Shown: piece after piece, positions 1-11,589 of the stretch
Layout of the letters: the number at the start of each line of letters is the position of its first letter
How positions within the stretch are numbered: the stretch's first letter is position 1
Assembly: GCA_004794655.1 (NCBI GenBank)
Contig: SMMW01000001.1
Location: 2,812,501 to 2,876,500 of the forward strand
Source of the DNA: Marisa cornuarietis
Taxonomy: Eukaryota > Mollusca > Gastropoda > Architaenioglossa > Ampullariidae
Direction of reading: 5' to 3'
DNA: 64,000 nt
The notes under the pieces: model-generated
Seen by the model: the letters and a program-made list of their open reading frames with translations, nothing else
The model's database searches: none
Told to the model about the DNA's origin: nothing
Translations under genes and position numbers: made by a program

Positions 1-2560
1 TGAGTGAGGCTTGGCTTGGCTGGCTTTCGCCAGTCGGGCCCAAATCTCCACCTCCGCATACCCGGTGTTGGACATCTTGGACCCAAGATAGGTAAAACTG
101 TCAACTTCCTCAATCTCTTCTCCATTTAGTTTGATGTTTTCTTGGACTCTGGCGTTCACTTTCATACTTTTTGTTTTCTTTGCGCTGACCTTCAAGCCAA
201 GGTTTCCAGCTGTTTCTGAGAAGGCATTTGTTTTCTCCTGCATGTCTTGGTGGCGGTGTGACAACAGGGCAATGTCATCAGCAAAGTCCAAGTCTTCCAG
301 GGTTGTTGTTGCTGTCATAGTCATAGTCCATTTGATCCCTCTCCTCTCACTGTCGGTGGAATTCTTCATGATCCAGTCCATGGCCAGGATGAAAGGGAAC
401 GGCGACAGAATGCAGCCCTGCTTCACCCCAGTGCTGACGTTGAAGGGGGCTGTGAGCTCCGTGTCACAGACCACCTGAGATTTGAAATCGCTGTACAGCA
501 TTGCAACGACCTGGACAAGTTTTGCAGGGACTCCATAATGCCTCAGGATCTTCCATAAGGACTCGCGGTTGATGCTGTTAAAACCCTTCTCCAGGTCAAT
601 GAAGTTGATGTACAGCGGTGCGTTCCACTCATTGCTCTGCTCCAGAATCTGACGCAGAGTGAAAATGAGTTCAAAGCAGGATCGCCCAAGGCGAAATCCT
701 GCTTGCTGTGGCCGGAGGACTTTCGGTTGCTGTCAGTCTTGACAAAACAATCTTGCTGAAGACCTTGTTGGTGATGGAAAGAAGTGTTATACCCTCCAGT
801 TATTACAGTCTCCAAGATCTCCTTTCTTGGGTAACTTGAAGATGAGCCCTGTCTTCCACGCACCGGGTATCTGTCCTGATTCCCAAACTTGCCTGAAGAT
901 TTCAATCAACATGGGAGCTGTCATATTCACATCTGCTTTCATCTCTGCTGTTATTCCATCTGTCCCTGGTGCTTTGCCGCTTTTCATTGCCTTGATTGTT
1001 GCTGTCACTTCTTCCAGGCTTGGCGGGTTTGTGCAGATGTCAAGGTCTGTATCTGCTGGCTGGATGTCTGCGAGCTGAGGGGCGTCTGCTCTGTTTAGAA
1101 CCGACTCAAAATGCTCCCTCCAGCGCTTTAGTTTTTCTGCCTCTCCCTGGACAACATTTCCGTTCATGTCTTTCACTGGTACCTCACTGTTTTTGAATCT
1201 GTTGTTTAGCTGTTTATTGATTTTATACAGTGTCTTCAGGTCATTTTTTTCCTGCTGCTTCTGCTGTTTCATCTGCCAGTTTCTCTATGTAGTCCCTTTT
1301 GTCGGTTTTGATCATCCTCTTTACCTCTTTGTTTATTTCTGTATATCTTTGTCTGTGTTGTTCCTTCAGACGTTCAGATCTGGTGTTGTTGATTTTCTGC
1401 TTGGTTGACTTTCTCTCTTCTATCCTTTTCCATGTCTCTTCTCTGATCCATTGTTCTTTCTTTTTTCGTTGGAAGCCCAGTATTTTCTCTCCTGTTTCCT
1501 GTAAGACTCGATTGAAGTCCTCTAAGGTCATCTCCTGTTGGTCCCGTAGTGCCTGGAACCTGTTCTTAACTTCCACTACAAAGGCCCGTTTGATGGCTGG
1601 GTTCTTCAGTCTGCCGGAGTCCACTCTCTGCTGACGTGCCTGTTTTCCTCGCGATCGACGTAGCTTCAGAGAAACTGCGGCTATCACAAGAGTGTGGTCA
1701 CTGGCAACGTCTGCTCCTCTGTAGGCTCTGACATCTTGAAGTGAGCTCCTCCATCTTCGGTTGATGATGACATGGTCTATCTGGTTCTTTGTGATCCCGT
1801 CTGGTGATGTCCATGATGCCTTGTGGATGTCTTTGTGTTGGAAGAGTGTGCCTCCAATTAGTAGATTGTTTTCTTCACAAAAGTCTGTCAGTATCTCTCC
1901 GTTGTAATTGATGGTTCCAATTCCATGCTTGCCCATGATATGCTCCCTGTAGGTATTGTCACTTCCCACCTTGGCATTGAGATCGCCGGTGATGAGCAAC
2001 ATATCATGGGCTCGGACGCTCTCCGTGGCTGCCTGGAGCTGATCGTAGAAAGCATCCTTGTCTTCTGCCTCGGAGTCTTCTGTTGGTGCATAGCAAACTA
2101 GCACTGTCAGCTTGGTGTACTTTGAATGGAATCTTGCTCTCAGAAGCCTGGGTCCATAAGGCTTCCATTCCACCAGTGTCTTTTCAGTTTTCCTATTGAG
2201 GAGTAGTGCTACTCCTTCAGAGTGTTGGTCGTCTGATCTTCCTGAGAACAAGATAGTATGTCCTGATGCTAGTCTCCTTTTTCCCGTGCTGGTCCATCTG
2301 ACCTCGCTGACTCCCAGGATGTCCAAGTTGTACTTGTCAAACTCCTTGACTAGTTGGGGCAACCTGCCAGTCTGATACAAGGTCTGGACGTTCCAGCACC
2401 CCAACCTCAACTTCTGTTTTGGCTTAAATAAATCCACCATCGGGGCGCCAGCTCCCTCTCGGGTTTGACTGTCGTCTGTCATAAGTCCAGTTACCTGGTG
2501 TGTTTCATTACCTTTGCCATCCGTAATGAGTACTCTGGTTTTAGTTTCTGTAACACGCAT
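1..2560 (-). pseudogene. LINE endonuclease-reverse transcriptase, frameshifted
   Basis: Starting at 2560, the first 439 codons (to 1241) hold the endonuclease. It shows CWNVQTL, the acidic SEVRW motif, YAPTE, the GDLNAK motif and a late SDHTLV motif, in family order. The reading frame shifts near 1250-1270. The next 161 codons (1272-787) carry the N-terminal reverse transcriptase motif MKSGKAPGTDGI and end at NWR. A further shift falls between about 790 and 540. From roughly 490 to the left edge a third stretch, without stops, carries VKQGCILSP and the catalytic LDFADDIALL (near 270-290), followed by LGSKM. The protein would copy element RNA into nicked target DNA. At least two frameshifts make this copy inactive. 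Confidence 0.82.
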
Positions 2561-2719
2561 TTTTTTTACATGGTGGGGTTGTTAGCCCTACCACAACCTA
2601 ATTTACCTCTAGGTGAGGTGTCCACCTTAGTCGCCTCTTACGACATGCCTGGCTGGACAGCAGGGACCCTATTCTTACAATGCTCGCTAAGCAAGCGTAC
2701 CCCGGGGTCCCACGGGGAT
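1..2719 (-). mobile_element. RTE-like non-LTR retrotransposon, 5' part, degraded
   Basis: Reading the minus strand gives an AP-type endonuclease followed by a reverse transcriptase, the layout of an RTE-like LINE. The 5' end lies near 2719: the flanking bases ATAGTTGGCATGAG continue directly in the uninterrupted paralogous segment at 13590, so that copy is the empty site. The stretch 2561-2719 is the 5' untranslated leader. The 3' end lies beyond the left edge of the window, so no target-site duplication can be checked. Placing it in the RTE clade rests on the style of the endonuclease and on the KKGDLGDCNNWR stretch; a CR1-like clade is the alternative. Confidence 0.85.
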
Positions 2720-2744
2720 ATAGTTGGCATGAGGAACATGCTTA

Positions 2745-3410
2745 ATTGACATCTTTGTCTTCCGTACAGTTCCTTCTTACTTTCGAGTAATATTTTCTTT
2801 ATATTCTGGACACAATTTTCTGCGTACCTTTTTGGCGATGTAACCAGCAATGAAAGTTAAAATATTGTTCTCAGGAATGAATAGTTCCTCGGCAGAGTTG
2901 GTAAAAGCATACTGGGGGATTTCACATCTTTTGCTTTGCTCACATCTTGGATAAAAAATCCTTGGAGTGCACTGAGTACTGATGTTGCTCAGCGTCAAGA
3001 GAAAGTCATCTCCATCACTGCATGATGAGACCAACCACCATTACCTGGCACAAAAAGAACCGAAATTGCCGGGGATTTGGATTATCTCCATGTCCTTATC
3101 CTCGTGTTAGAGAAAAAGAGTTTTTTTATGCAGTCTTGGTTTAGTCTGCTTTTATGGAAAAATTTAACTTCTTTCGTTTTGCAAAGATCGTCCCAGAGTT
3201 GAAGCAGGCTTTGTATAGCAATTTCCCATCCAATCATACTGGATGAATTGCTTTTAAGTGTCAACAACCATGACTTTTCCGAGATGGCATCACGCATCGT
3301 TTGGCTGCTAAACTTGCTAAGTCTGATGAATGCATTAAACAGTTGATCAGTGGGTTCAGCAAAGAAAACACTCTCAGAGGCCTCTTCTGATACCACTCCT
3401 AAATGTTACC
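2745..3410 (-). pseudogene. P-element/THAP9-like transposase relic, copy 1
   Basis: The minus strand encodes fragments of a P-element-type transposase. First comes PTDQLFNAFIRLSKF and a helical stretch ending in SRLNQDCIKKLFF (3396-3082). After a frame break comes a C-terminal piece with NNILTFIAGYIAKKVRRKL (3034-2777). The SRLNQDxIExxF and IAGYIxxK patterns are typical of P-element/THAP9 transposase C-termini. No THAP zinc finger or terminal inverted repeats were found. A closely similar copy lies at 13590-14510, and the homology continues past the coding relic to about 3720, so this is a duplicated genomic segment rather than two independent insertions. The family call is from memory of motifs and is moderately sure. 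Confidence 0.55.
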
Positions 3411-3719
3411 ATCGTTGATACAACCTGAGAGGCAAACTTTACCTGAAGGGCTGAAAAACTTGGTTACTTTAGGTGTTTTTCTGAGGCGTATAGCTATTCG
3501 GATACCGTTCTTTCTAGCCACCCTGAAAAAATATTCTATTTCGGTGCATTCGGTACATCAAAGATGGTTGGAACTGTACACTCCTGACCCCACTTCTTAC
3601 ATCTATGGAAATGATAACACAAGACTAGTGAAGCTACTAAGCAGCAGTATATGTGGCAAATCCAAAGATAAAAGCGACTTGTTAAATCTTGTGATAAGCT
3701 GTTAACTCACATTTCTTCG

Positions 3720-4045
3720 TCTACCTTCTATACGTGCCACATAAAAGTACACCTCACAAAGCGCTTGCCGAAACAAAACGACCAATAACATACATTTAGT
3801 ATTTATTTAGTCATGTATATAGCTAGGTTTCAGCCGATAGACATCAGTGGCGGGCTCTGGTTGAGGCCTTATGTGCAATTAGCACGAAGAGGATTAATTG
3901 AATATTGATTGTATATAACAAAGACCCAAGCGAGTGAAGAGATGATGGGCGGCTGGTGCACTAGTCATTATTCAGCAAGTAGAGCCTCTGTGTTCGGTTA
4001 CTCGCTAACACATGCAGAACCACAACACGTAGCCGTCATAGTTAT
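3720..4045. repeat. Dispersed repeat, three copies in the window
   Basis: This block, beginning near CTACCTTCTATACGTGCCAC and including GGCGGGCTCTGGTTGAGG, recurs at about 15035-15350 and, shortened, at 26375-26605. No coding capacity and no terminal inverted repeats were seen. It travels with the transposase relic in the first two copies and with the upstream regions of genes B and C in the last two. Confidence 0.7.
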
Positions 4046-4057
4046 AGTCGTCGTAGT

Positions 4058-5042
4058 TGTAATTTCTTGACAGACTTTTATATGTTTTTGTAGTGAACTA
4101 CATACATGGATCTGTTACAGGGGGGGGGTTGAAGTCTTTTGCCCACATGAAGTGACTCCTGTTGTTTTGCCAACATTTACAGCCATCTAACAACGACTTT
4201 TATCTGTTCCACTCATGCACCGTTATAAACAGAATGTAAAGACCACACTCAGGGTCTATGGCGTCACGAGTGTTCCTATGAGTAATTTAATTACAAGCTT
4301 GCATCATCAGACGGTGATTATAATCGTGAAAGTAGTAATATCTAGAGGTAAAACTCTAAAATTTAGACACATTAAAGTAGACATGTCACACTGTCACACA
4401 GTATTTACCGAGCAGTATAGATGCCACACAGTCCTTACTGAAAAGTGTAATGGCATACAGTACTTACTGATCATTATACCTGTCACAAAGTACTTACTGA
4501 AAAAAGAGGAAAGGAATATCATTGATAAAGATGATTTGAAAGACACCACGCAGTTATAAAAACACTTCAAACGGTTCAATAAAGAGAAGATCCAGTGGAA
4601 TGCAGGCGGAGAATACGAACAGAACTAATGAAGTGTGAAACAAGCCTTCACCTGTCAGTGCCGGAATATACATTTTGAGAGTGCAGTCAGTACCTAGGGC
4701 AGGTCCAAACGGGGAATAAACACAGAAGCATTTTTGTTGACATCAGTTACCCGAGTAGCTTAAAACACTGTAATGTGAAACATTACTACAATGTGTACAC
4801 AGGTAACCCGTAATGGAGAGAACAATCCCCAGAAAAATAATAACAATTCTCTAGATGGCAGCAAGCGCAATGCGCTTTGACATAAACAATTGGTTTAACA
4901 AAATCTCTGCTATATAATCACGACACACGCATCTATATACAGTAGCATTTTGTTGACATGGGAACCCGAGTAGCTTAAATTGTATGGCAGAGAAAGAAAG
5001 ACTAAGAGAAAGAGAAAAAGAGCATAGACGTACACATAACTC
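4058..5042. repeat. Duplicated 1-kb block, copy 1
   Basis: Nearly identical by eye to 19472-20463. The block starts at TTGTAATTTCTTGACAGAC and ends in an AGAGAAAGA-rich stretch before TCGC. It holds a G-run, a degenerate tandem stretch (4380-4505) built on CACACAGTACTTACTGA, and a short partial internal duplication around GACATGGGAACCCGAGTAGC. No protein of known type is encoded. It could be a non-autonomous transposon or a segmental duplication; no clear inverted termini were found. Confidence 0.7.
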
Positions 5043-5050
5043 GCAAAGTT

Positions 5051-5211
5051 TCAGTGGCGTAGGAACCGGGGGGGGGGCACGGGGGGCAGCAGCCGCCCCC
5101 CCCCCAAAAAAAAAGATGCAGGGAAGGCAAGAATGTGAACGTTATTAATTGCCAATATGGAGCTTCCCCCACCCCCACCCCCCAAAGCCGAGCATCTTCC
5201 TACGCCATTGA
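5051..5211. mobile_element. Small MITE-like element
   Basis: The ends form an imperfect inverted repeat, TCAGTGGCGTAGGAA at the left and TTCCTACGCCATTGA at the right, around a G/C-run-rich core. It is 161 bases long, has no coding capacity, and sits at the edge of the duplicated 1-kb block. That block lacks the element at 20463, which supports a later insertion. Confidence 0.55.
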
Positions 5212-5264
5212 AGTTTTGCATATGCTGACATCTGACACTCGTTCACTTAAATAGTCTAATATAC

Positions 5265-5465
5265 GCGGCTGCTAAACTGTGCTTATGAGAGGCTGTCGTC
5301 AACGGCTGAAGTCAACTCGACAGATGGCCGGGGTATTGCGGCGGGTCAGCTGCAGCGCTTACTCTGTACGTTCATGGGCCGTGCTCGCCAAGTGGTTGTG
5401 GTGGCTAGGACAAATTGACAAGGGTAATAAGACATCGCTCATCAGTTTCCTAGCAAACATTCCTG
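5265..5465. repeat. Dispersed GC-rich repeat (GTGGTGGCTAGGACAA family)
   Basis: Matches 29845-30085 over most of its length. Shorter relatives around TTGTAGTGGCTAGGACAAG are at about 39985-40050 and 47155-47235. It is not coding. In each place it lies downstream of a cystatin gene or next to a CR1-like fragment, so it may be an old duplicated flank rather than a SINE. Confidence 0.55.
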
Positions 5466-5515
5466 GTCAACACCTTGCCTTAATGCTTTATGCTTAATGC
5501 TTAAACAGACCAATC

Positions 5516-5845
5516 CTAAATAAACGTACACTCACGTACTAACACAGCAGACACACCCACAGAGTAAACACTGACACACATTACGTCAGTGCAAGGTCTG
5601 GACGTGGAAAGGAAAAGTAATTTATTTTGAAAGAAAAGCTTAGTCTCAAGTTTGGACTTAAAGCTGGTCAAAGAATCAACGTGACGAAGTCTGACGGGTA
5701 ACGGGTTACAAGCTAATGGGGCTTGAAAGGACAAAGACATCTGTCCATACGTTTTTGTCGTTAGAAGGACTTGAAGAAGCCTGGTGTTAGAAGATGAACG
5801 AAGCAGTCGTGAGGGAGAACACTGTTGATGTGCCAATGATGTCAA
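5516..5845 (-). mobile_element. CR1-like LINE reverse transcriptase, 3' fragment
   Basis: The minus-strand product contains TRLLQVLLTTKTYGQMSLSF and LPVRLRHVDSLTSFKSKLE, the extreme C-terminus of CR1/L2-type reverse transcriptases. It is almost identical to the matching part of the longer relic at 30194-30905. Upstream catalytic motifs are missing, as expected for a 5'-truncated copy. Its 5' end adjoins the inverted copy of the gene A locus. Confidence 0.8.
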
Positions 5846-6530
5846 GATGCTTTCGCATACGTGACCTAACTAATATAGACCAGAAAGTAAATCACTAGCG
5901 GCGAACGGGTCTAATGTGTCCGACTCTCTATAACGGTTTTCTTTGAGTCTAATTGCTGTTCCCCGCCCCCCCCCCCCGCTGCTCGAAAGGCGCCGGCTCT
6001 GGCGATTCCCAATCTAACCGTACTGAGTTTTAGCAGAAATATTGGTAACACGTGCCTAGTTTGTCTGCCTTGGTATTAGCCACCATAGAATTGGTCGAAA
6101 GATTTTTTTATGTGATCACTTTTATGATACAATTAATTTTATATTTACTGGTAGACGTGTCAATCATAGAAAAGTTTTAGTTTAATTTAAATTATTCATA
6201 TTTTGACATTTCAAAGACAAACTAAAAAGTAAGCAGATAGAATTCATATTTTGACAATACGACGACAAATTAAAAAGTAAGCAGATAGAATTAGTGGCTT
6301 GTATCAGATATGGGGAAGATATTTATAAAGTACATTCCTGGCTAATGTTTAACACAAAGTACAAGACAGTAACACTGGGAAACTTCTCGCGTCAGGCAGC
6401 CATAGTTAGGTCCGACGCTGTACTGTACCTGAGACTGCGCGCTGACGATCTCCACTAGGTGGCGTACAGTTGTGTCACCGTTTGCTAAGAAGTGATATTT
6501 TACCGCATTCACAGCAAATAAAGTTCAAAT
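5830..6530 (-). pseudogene. Inverted, internally deleted copy of the gene A locus with exon 1 remnant
   Basis: The plus strand here is the reverse complement of gene A sequence. Positions 5830-5955 match the reverse of about 9716-9872, and 5955-6530 match the reverse of about 7155-7570, with the junction at a C-run. On the minus strand 6530-6429 repeats the end of exon 1 in frame (YHFLANGDTTVRHL, then AQSQ), followed by the same GTACAG splice donor at 6428. The signal-peptide end has been lost or has diverged. Exons 2-5 are deleted. Confidence 0.85.
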
Positions 6531-6914
6531 CTGTAGGGATGTATTTCAAATTCAGCCATTTCATTTTCTGGGCAACAATTCACTTCTTGAACACGAGAAC
6601 CTGAGCGATGTTGCTTCTTTTGACTTGAAAACATGCACATATTTCTTTAACAACGCCACACTCACTGTTACAAATACTACTGGTACGTAAAAGATTTCTT
6701 CAGTATAGGAGAGTAATTTTCTCCTGCTTTCCTAATGACAGGTGAAAAAGCCGATGTTAGGCGTATATCTTGAAAAATAAAGCATAATTATTTACTCATA
6801 TTTTGGGAATTATTATTTTAAAATAAACTTAACCCGACAATAAAAAATGTTGCACTCTACTTGTCCTTTAATGATTACGGAAGCTTGTAGCAATCCTTTT
6901 TCCGATGCATACGG

Positions 6915-6935
6915 TAGTGGTGTGCCTATAAATGG
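6915..6935 (+). promoter_or_regulatory. Core promoter of gene A (TATA box)
   Basis: TATAAAT at 6927-6933 is preceded by CGGTAGTGGTGTGCC, which is also found before the TATA boxes of E, F and G. The downstream leader shares GAGCTCAAGACAA with gene D. The ATG is 127 bases further on. Confidence 0.75.
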
Positions 6936-7053
6936 ATCGTCTCGCTGTATACTGACAGCGAGCTCAAGACAACCGCCATCACATACCTGCCAGCAGGACA
7001 AGATAGATCAGAGTACTAATTTGTACTATACACGTCCGTGATCAGAGCCAAAA

Positions 7054-9028
7054 ATGACCGCTACATTGCTGTTGTTGTGTCTCCTTCCAGCCGCGGCAGG
7101 TGCCCTGTCTAGGAGGAAAGTGAACGTCACTTTGGAACCTACCGATGAAATAGTGGTTTTTGCTGTGGATGAGATAAAAAATCACTTCCTAGCAAACGGT
7201 GACACAACTGTACGCCACCTAGCGGAGATCGTCAGCGCACAGTCTCAGGTACAGTACGTACAGCGTCGGACCTTTTTATGGCTGCCTGACGCGAGACTTT
7301 TTAATTTGTCGTCGTAATGTCGAAATATGAATGTTTTAAATTAAACTAAAACTTTTCTATGATTTGACAGGTCTACCAGTAAATATAATATTAATTGAAT
7401 TAAAAAAGTGATTAAAAAAATCTTTCAACTAATACTATGTTGGTTAATACCAAGGAAGACAAACTAGGCACATGTTACCTTTATTTCTGCTAAAACTCAG
7501 CACACCTAGATTGGGAATCGCCAGAGCCGGCGTCTTTCGAGCAGCGGGGGGGGGGGGAACTGCCCAAAGCCCCGCAAGTGCACCTTCGGGTTGAGACGGT
7601 CCGTCATTTGCTTGAAATTCTAAAAATTCATGTCCTTTTCATTTTCAACGGAGTAAATTTGTTTGCAAGTTACTATGTGAACCTATTATTTTCTTAATTT
7701 CGGAGTAAATTCACGTTTCTGTGTAAGCCTGTTTTTGTTCTAAATCTGATATAGTTTATTCATTATTCCGAAGACATCCAGCCCATTTTATTGCCCTGCT
7801 ACGTATGTTGTGCCAGCTTCCAAAGACCCCGCAATTCTATTTGCCCAAAGCCCTGCATCCGCCTAGCGACGGCTCTGGAATCATGTAAATGAAACAACAT
7901 GTTGCTCCTGAATGTTAGACAACCCATTTACTTTCTTTTATGATTCACAGTGTGAGATAATTAAGTCTAAAACCGGCATCGCAGAAATGAAAGATTTGAC
8001 CGAGGAATCTAGGGAATATTTTTTCTCATTACAATAATTAGCATTGAATAGTATTCTTATGTCGCGACGAACCTAGGAAAAGTACAGGTATTCTAAAGTC
8101 ACGACATACGTCACGAGGTTCCTAACAGACCTGTAATTGTTCTCGAAGCACAAATCCTGCTGATAACATGAAGAACATCCATATGTCCTGATATCAAACG
8201 TCTTGACATTTCTTTTTTCCTATGGAATGTGTGACTGAGTTCAGAGTTCACTCGTTAACAGAGTTACCTTCATGTCTGCTGCAGCTTTACAATGGACAGT
8301 TGTTCCACCTTACCCTTCGTCTCACCGGAGATTCAAAGGTATACGTCATGTATTGTATTTTCTTTTGCTTGCACACCCATCAGTCGTTGTTCTGACTGGC
8401 GATGATCCGCTCTCTGTACGCGGTTTGTCCCGTGTCAGTGAAAATAAAGACCCGAGTTTAGAATAAGAAATTCTAACAAATTTTGAAGTTTCGAAAAGTT
8501 GTCTTTTGAAAATAATTTATAATATTAATTACGAGAAACGCACGCGCGAGATTGGGAGAGAGAACACGAGACTGGTTGTCTGGCTGCAACTCTTTGTGTG
8601 TCTATCTGCTGACTTTTTATGAATAAATTAGAAAAGAGCAGACGTTGGGTGGGGGGAATGGTGGTAGGGAACGGTGAAAGATGACACAGTTGAGGTAAAG
8701 GAAACTTGGCTGACTGCCAAAAGCTCTAAGCATGATCGGTCATGCAAAGTATAATTTTCCTGGTTGACAGAGAGAGAGGTCCGACTACTCACAATCTCGG
8801 TAAGGGAAGTTACGGGACACGGTGTTGTTACAAACAGAAATATTGGAACAGGTTTTATGGCCATAAGATTTAGAGGCGATGCTGATGTTAGTTGTTGCTA
8901 CTAATGCTGTACTGTACTCTTTTGTTCAGGGTGACGACTACTGTAAAGTTGTCGTGTGGTACCGCTCGTGGGTAAAAGACGCGACCCGCTTCGTTATCTC
9001 TCGCGCCCCCACCTGCTCCAGAAGGTGA
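7054..9028 (+). CDS. Gene A: single-domain cystatin-like secreted protein
   Basis: Exons are 7054-7248, 8285-8338 and 8930-9028 (115 codons plus stop), with GT/AG borders and phase-0 introns. Residues 1-17 are a signal peptide (MTATLLLLCLLPAAAGA). The family's Gly-Gly before the first strand is replaced by SRRK. The helix FAVDEIKNHF and AQSQ follow. Exon 2 begins LYNG, so the protease-binding QxVxG loop reads QLYNG. Exon 3 keeps DDYC, WYRSW and the closing Cys, then reads CSRR and stops. A deletion has fused exon 3 directly to the tail of exon 4 (GTTTCTGCTAACGCC at 9030), removing domain 2. The junction also makes a good splice donor (AAG/GTGAGG at 9025), but the exon 5 relic has an early stop. 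It may be a reduced cystatin without classical inhibitory loops, or a young pseudogene. Confidence 0.7.
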
Positions 9029-9583
9029 GGTTTCTGCTAACGCCAGGGTTAGTGACGTCAGCTCCACCTGGTGATGTAGTTATGAGGCGAGGGCAAGTCG
9101 TTGCATTGGGGTTAAAATAAGGAACCTAAGGAAAGACTAAAAGACTGCATTCTTTCGAAGCGGTGTTCAGGCCCCGCAGATGCTTTTATTCCCTGAGCCG
9201 TAGGTATGAAGCCGTGGCTAAGATGCCCTCGGGTAAAGAATCATGAGGTATAGTGTTCCCGCGATCTAGGTTCCGCATTTTAACTTTAAAGACAAAAGAG
9301 GCTTTTTCTTGACTTTGTCCTGAGGACACGATTAACTCTCGTTTCATTACTACGGCCAGTGATGTGTTAACCGACGATATGCAACACCTACACGCTGTTT
9401 CAAGATATGTCACGATACTCTGAGACTCACTTCATGTCTTTTATTTAATGAGCGTTCGGCAGTTTACAAATGTGGACAAAAGCTATAGTTTATAAAAATA
9501 ACATTTATTAAAATAAATTTGTTATTTTGTTTACAGCATATTAAACGAAGAGAATCTCACAGTTCTAAACCTCATTCGTTTCA

Positions 9584-9725
9584 GACATAAGCATGTGGTT
9601 TGATCGTGAAGTCCCAGCCATGGCTGACCCCTGCTCATTCCTTAAAAAGAATGGAGTGCAGTTAGATGCGCACACAGCAGGGATGGCAAGAGTCTGCAAA
9701 TTCGTCACCTCTTGGGACTGCAGTT
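9584..9725 (+). pseudogene. Exon 5 relic of gene A
   Basis: After a CATTCGTTTCAG acceptor, the sequence matches exon 5 of E and F around CCCAGCCATGGCTGACCCC, but a TAA follows the first codon in the normal frame. It is probably no longer translated, since the shortened gene A stops at 9028. Confidence 0.6.
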
Positions 9726-9872
9726 AGATTCAAAGAAAGCCGTTTATAGAAAGTAGGACACATCAGAATATTAAAAGCCTACAACGTTCGGCGCTAGTGA
9801 TTTACTCTTTGAAGTCTATATTAGTTAGGTCACGTATGCGAAAGCATCTTGACATCATTGGCACATCAACAG
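9716..9872. repeat. Right outer arm of the gene A inverted duplication
   Basis: Reverse complement of 5830-5955, with long exact runs such as GTTAGGTCACGTATGCGAAA. It marks the right limit of the material copied in inverted orientation. Confidence 0.85.
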
Positions 9873-11580
9873 TGTGTATGCAGCGGTTTGTGCCTTCATG
9901 TTTGTGTTGAAAAGCCGTTATTTGACGCGCCTAAGTCCTCTTGTAACAGCATACAGCTGAAAAATTATAAAGACAACCAAATTTCCCAGTTTTTCGTATT
10001 AGATCTCAGTCGCTGTGTCCAAGGCAAGTAAATAAAAACAGATTCAGAAAGAGTCTAAGAGATACTTGGTGTGGTATGTGTGTGAAATGGGCGCGGGCAC
10101 GAGAGAGACGGGAACGTATTAAGGGAAATAACTCTTGAACGCTATATTGAGTCATTACATTGCTCTCCCATTAATTCAGTCCCTTGATGATTTCACCGCC
10201 AAACATTTTGGGGATTATGATCCCAAAGTTTATTTTGGATTCAAAGGCATTGTATCGTGCTGCGAGCTCTCAGCCGCCGAACACAAGACACTGTGGATTT
10301 GATGACAACTGTACTGATTCTAACAAAAAGCAATATGGCTACCCGCCATCTCGAACATCACGAAAATGTACATAATGCCCCGGATGTCCCTACCGGGATA
10401 ACTTGTATCATCACAGGCATGCTAGATGATTACCTGTAATAATAAATAACACGAAAATAAATAATTGATATAGCACACAATCTCACTAAAAGACTTCATG
10501 GTAACAAATGCTCTTAAAGGCGGAGTTTCTTCGGACAGTACGAAGCGAATGGTTTCGCCCAATGGAAGTGCAGATAGGAGTACAAGCGGTGCTGACAACA
10601 AGCGGTCTGTCACGGGGTTAACATTAAAGTACACAGACTGCCGACTAACCTAGCAATGAAACGTATTTCTCACTTACTAGTACATGTAGTGTCTGTGAAA
10701 GGAGAGGCAAAACGGCTTTTACTTGAACATACAGTCATGGTTAGGACTGAATGTATTCTCTCCCACCCTCCACCGCCAAAAAAAAGAGAATACATGTATA
10801 AAGGAGAGAAGGATGAACAGCACAAATGACACAAACATAAAGACAGCTGAATTTTTCGAACTTTATTTTTATTGCTTTTATATTTTTCTCTATATCTCTT
10901 TATGTTTCTTTACGCATAAGCGGTGATATCCATAAATGGCTTAATTTTTGTTTCTTCGATTTACTGTGTCAAACACTTCCCCCCTTTATCTCATGATTTA
11001 CGTAACATCACAAGAAATTCAGTTTCGTATTAGCAAGTACATGTATGTCATCACAATCAGTGGTTGTAGGCACTGTCATACATATTGATAAATATAACAA
11101 AGAGAAATCACCAGTGTAACAATGGAAACACAAAAATCAACTGATCCTGCAATTGATATCACAGGACAGCGAACGTATAGTGAAAAAGATAAAAATGCAG
11201 TATTACATATCAGTGGATCTTGCAGTTTTAGACTGAAATGAACATATCTATAGATACAATAAATTTGTGCCGTCGGTTAGAGCAATTTCGGTTTTGAAAG
11301 TGCAAACATTGGTGGTAAATTATTTCTTCATTTATCAATGATGGTGTGATTGTGTTGTTTTAATTACATTGTTCATTTCCAAATCTTCAGAATTCCTGTC
11401 TGTTTCAGTTAATGTGGTTACTTCATGTTCGGAATCAAATCTGTACTGTTCAAAGACACCTCTCCAGATATTCTCTACTAGTTTAAAAGTTCTCTTTTCT
11501 AAAGTGCTTTGTCGAAGTCGTCGCCGCTTGTGCTGAACACTTGTTTTGGTCTAATTTGAAGTAGAATCTCTATCAACATG
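9873..11580. other. Intergenic, no gene seen
   Basis: Unique AT-rich DNA with only short, unconvincing reading frames. About 10090-10440 shares GGGAAATAACTC and ATTACATTGCTCTCCCATT with 22435-22620, so both carry copies of one old repeat. Confidence 0.6.
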
Positions 11581-11589
11581 TTCATTCCA

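Noticed and set aside
131..478. Plus-strand frame of 115 codons
   Set aside because: It is the reverse shadow of the LINE reverse transcriptase, which is on the minus strand; the same holds for plus frames at 827-1634.
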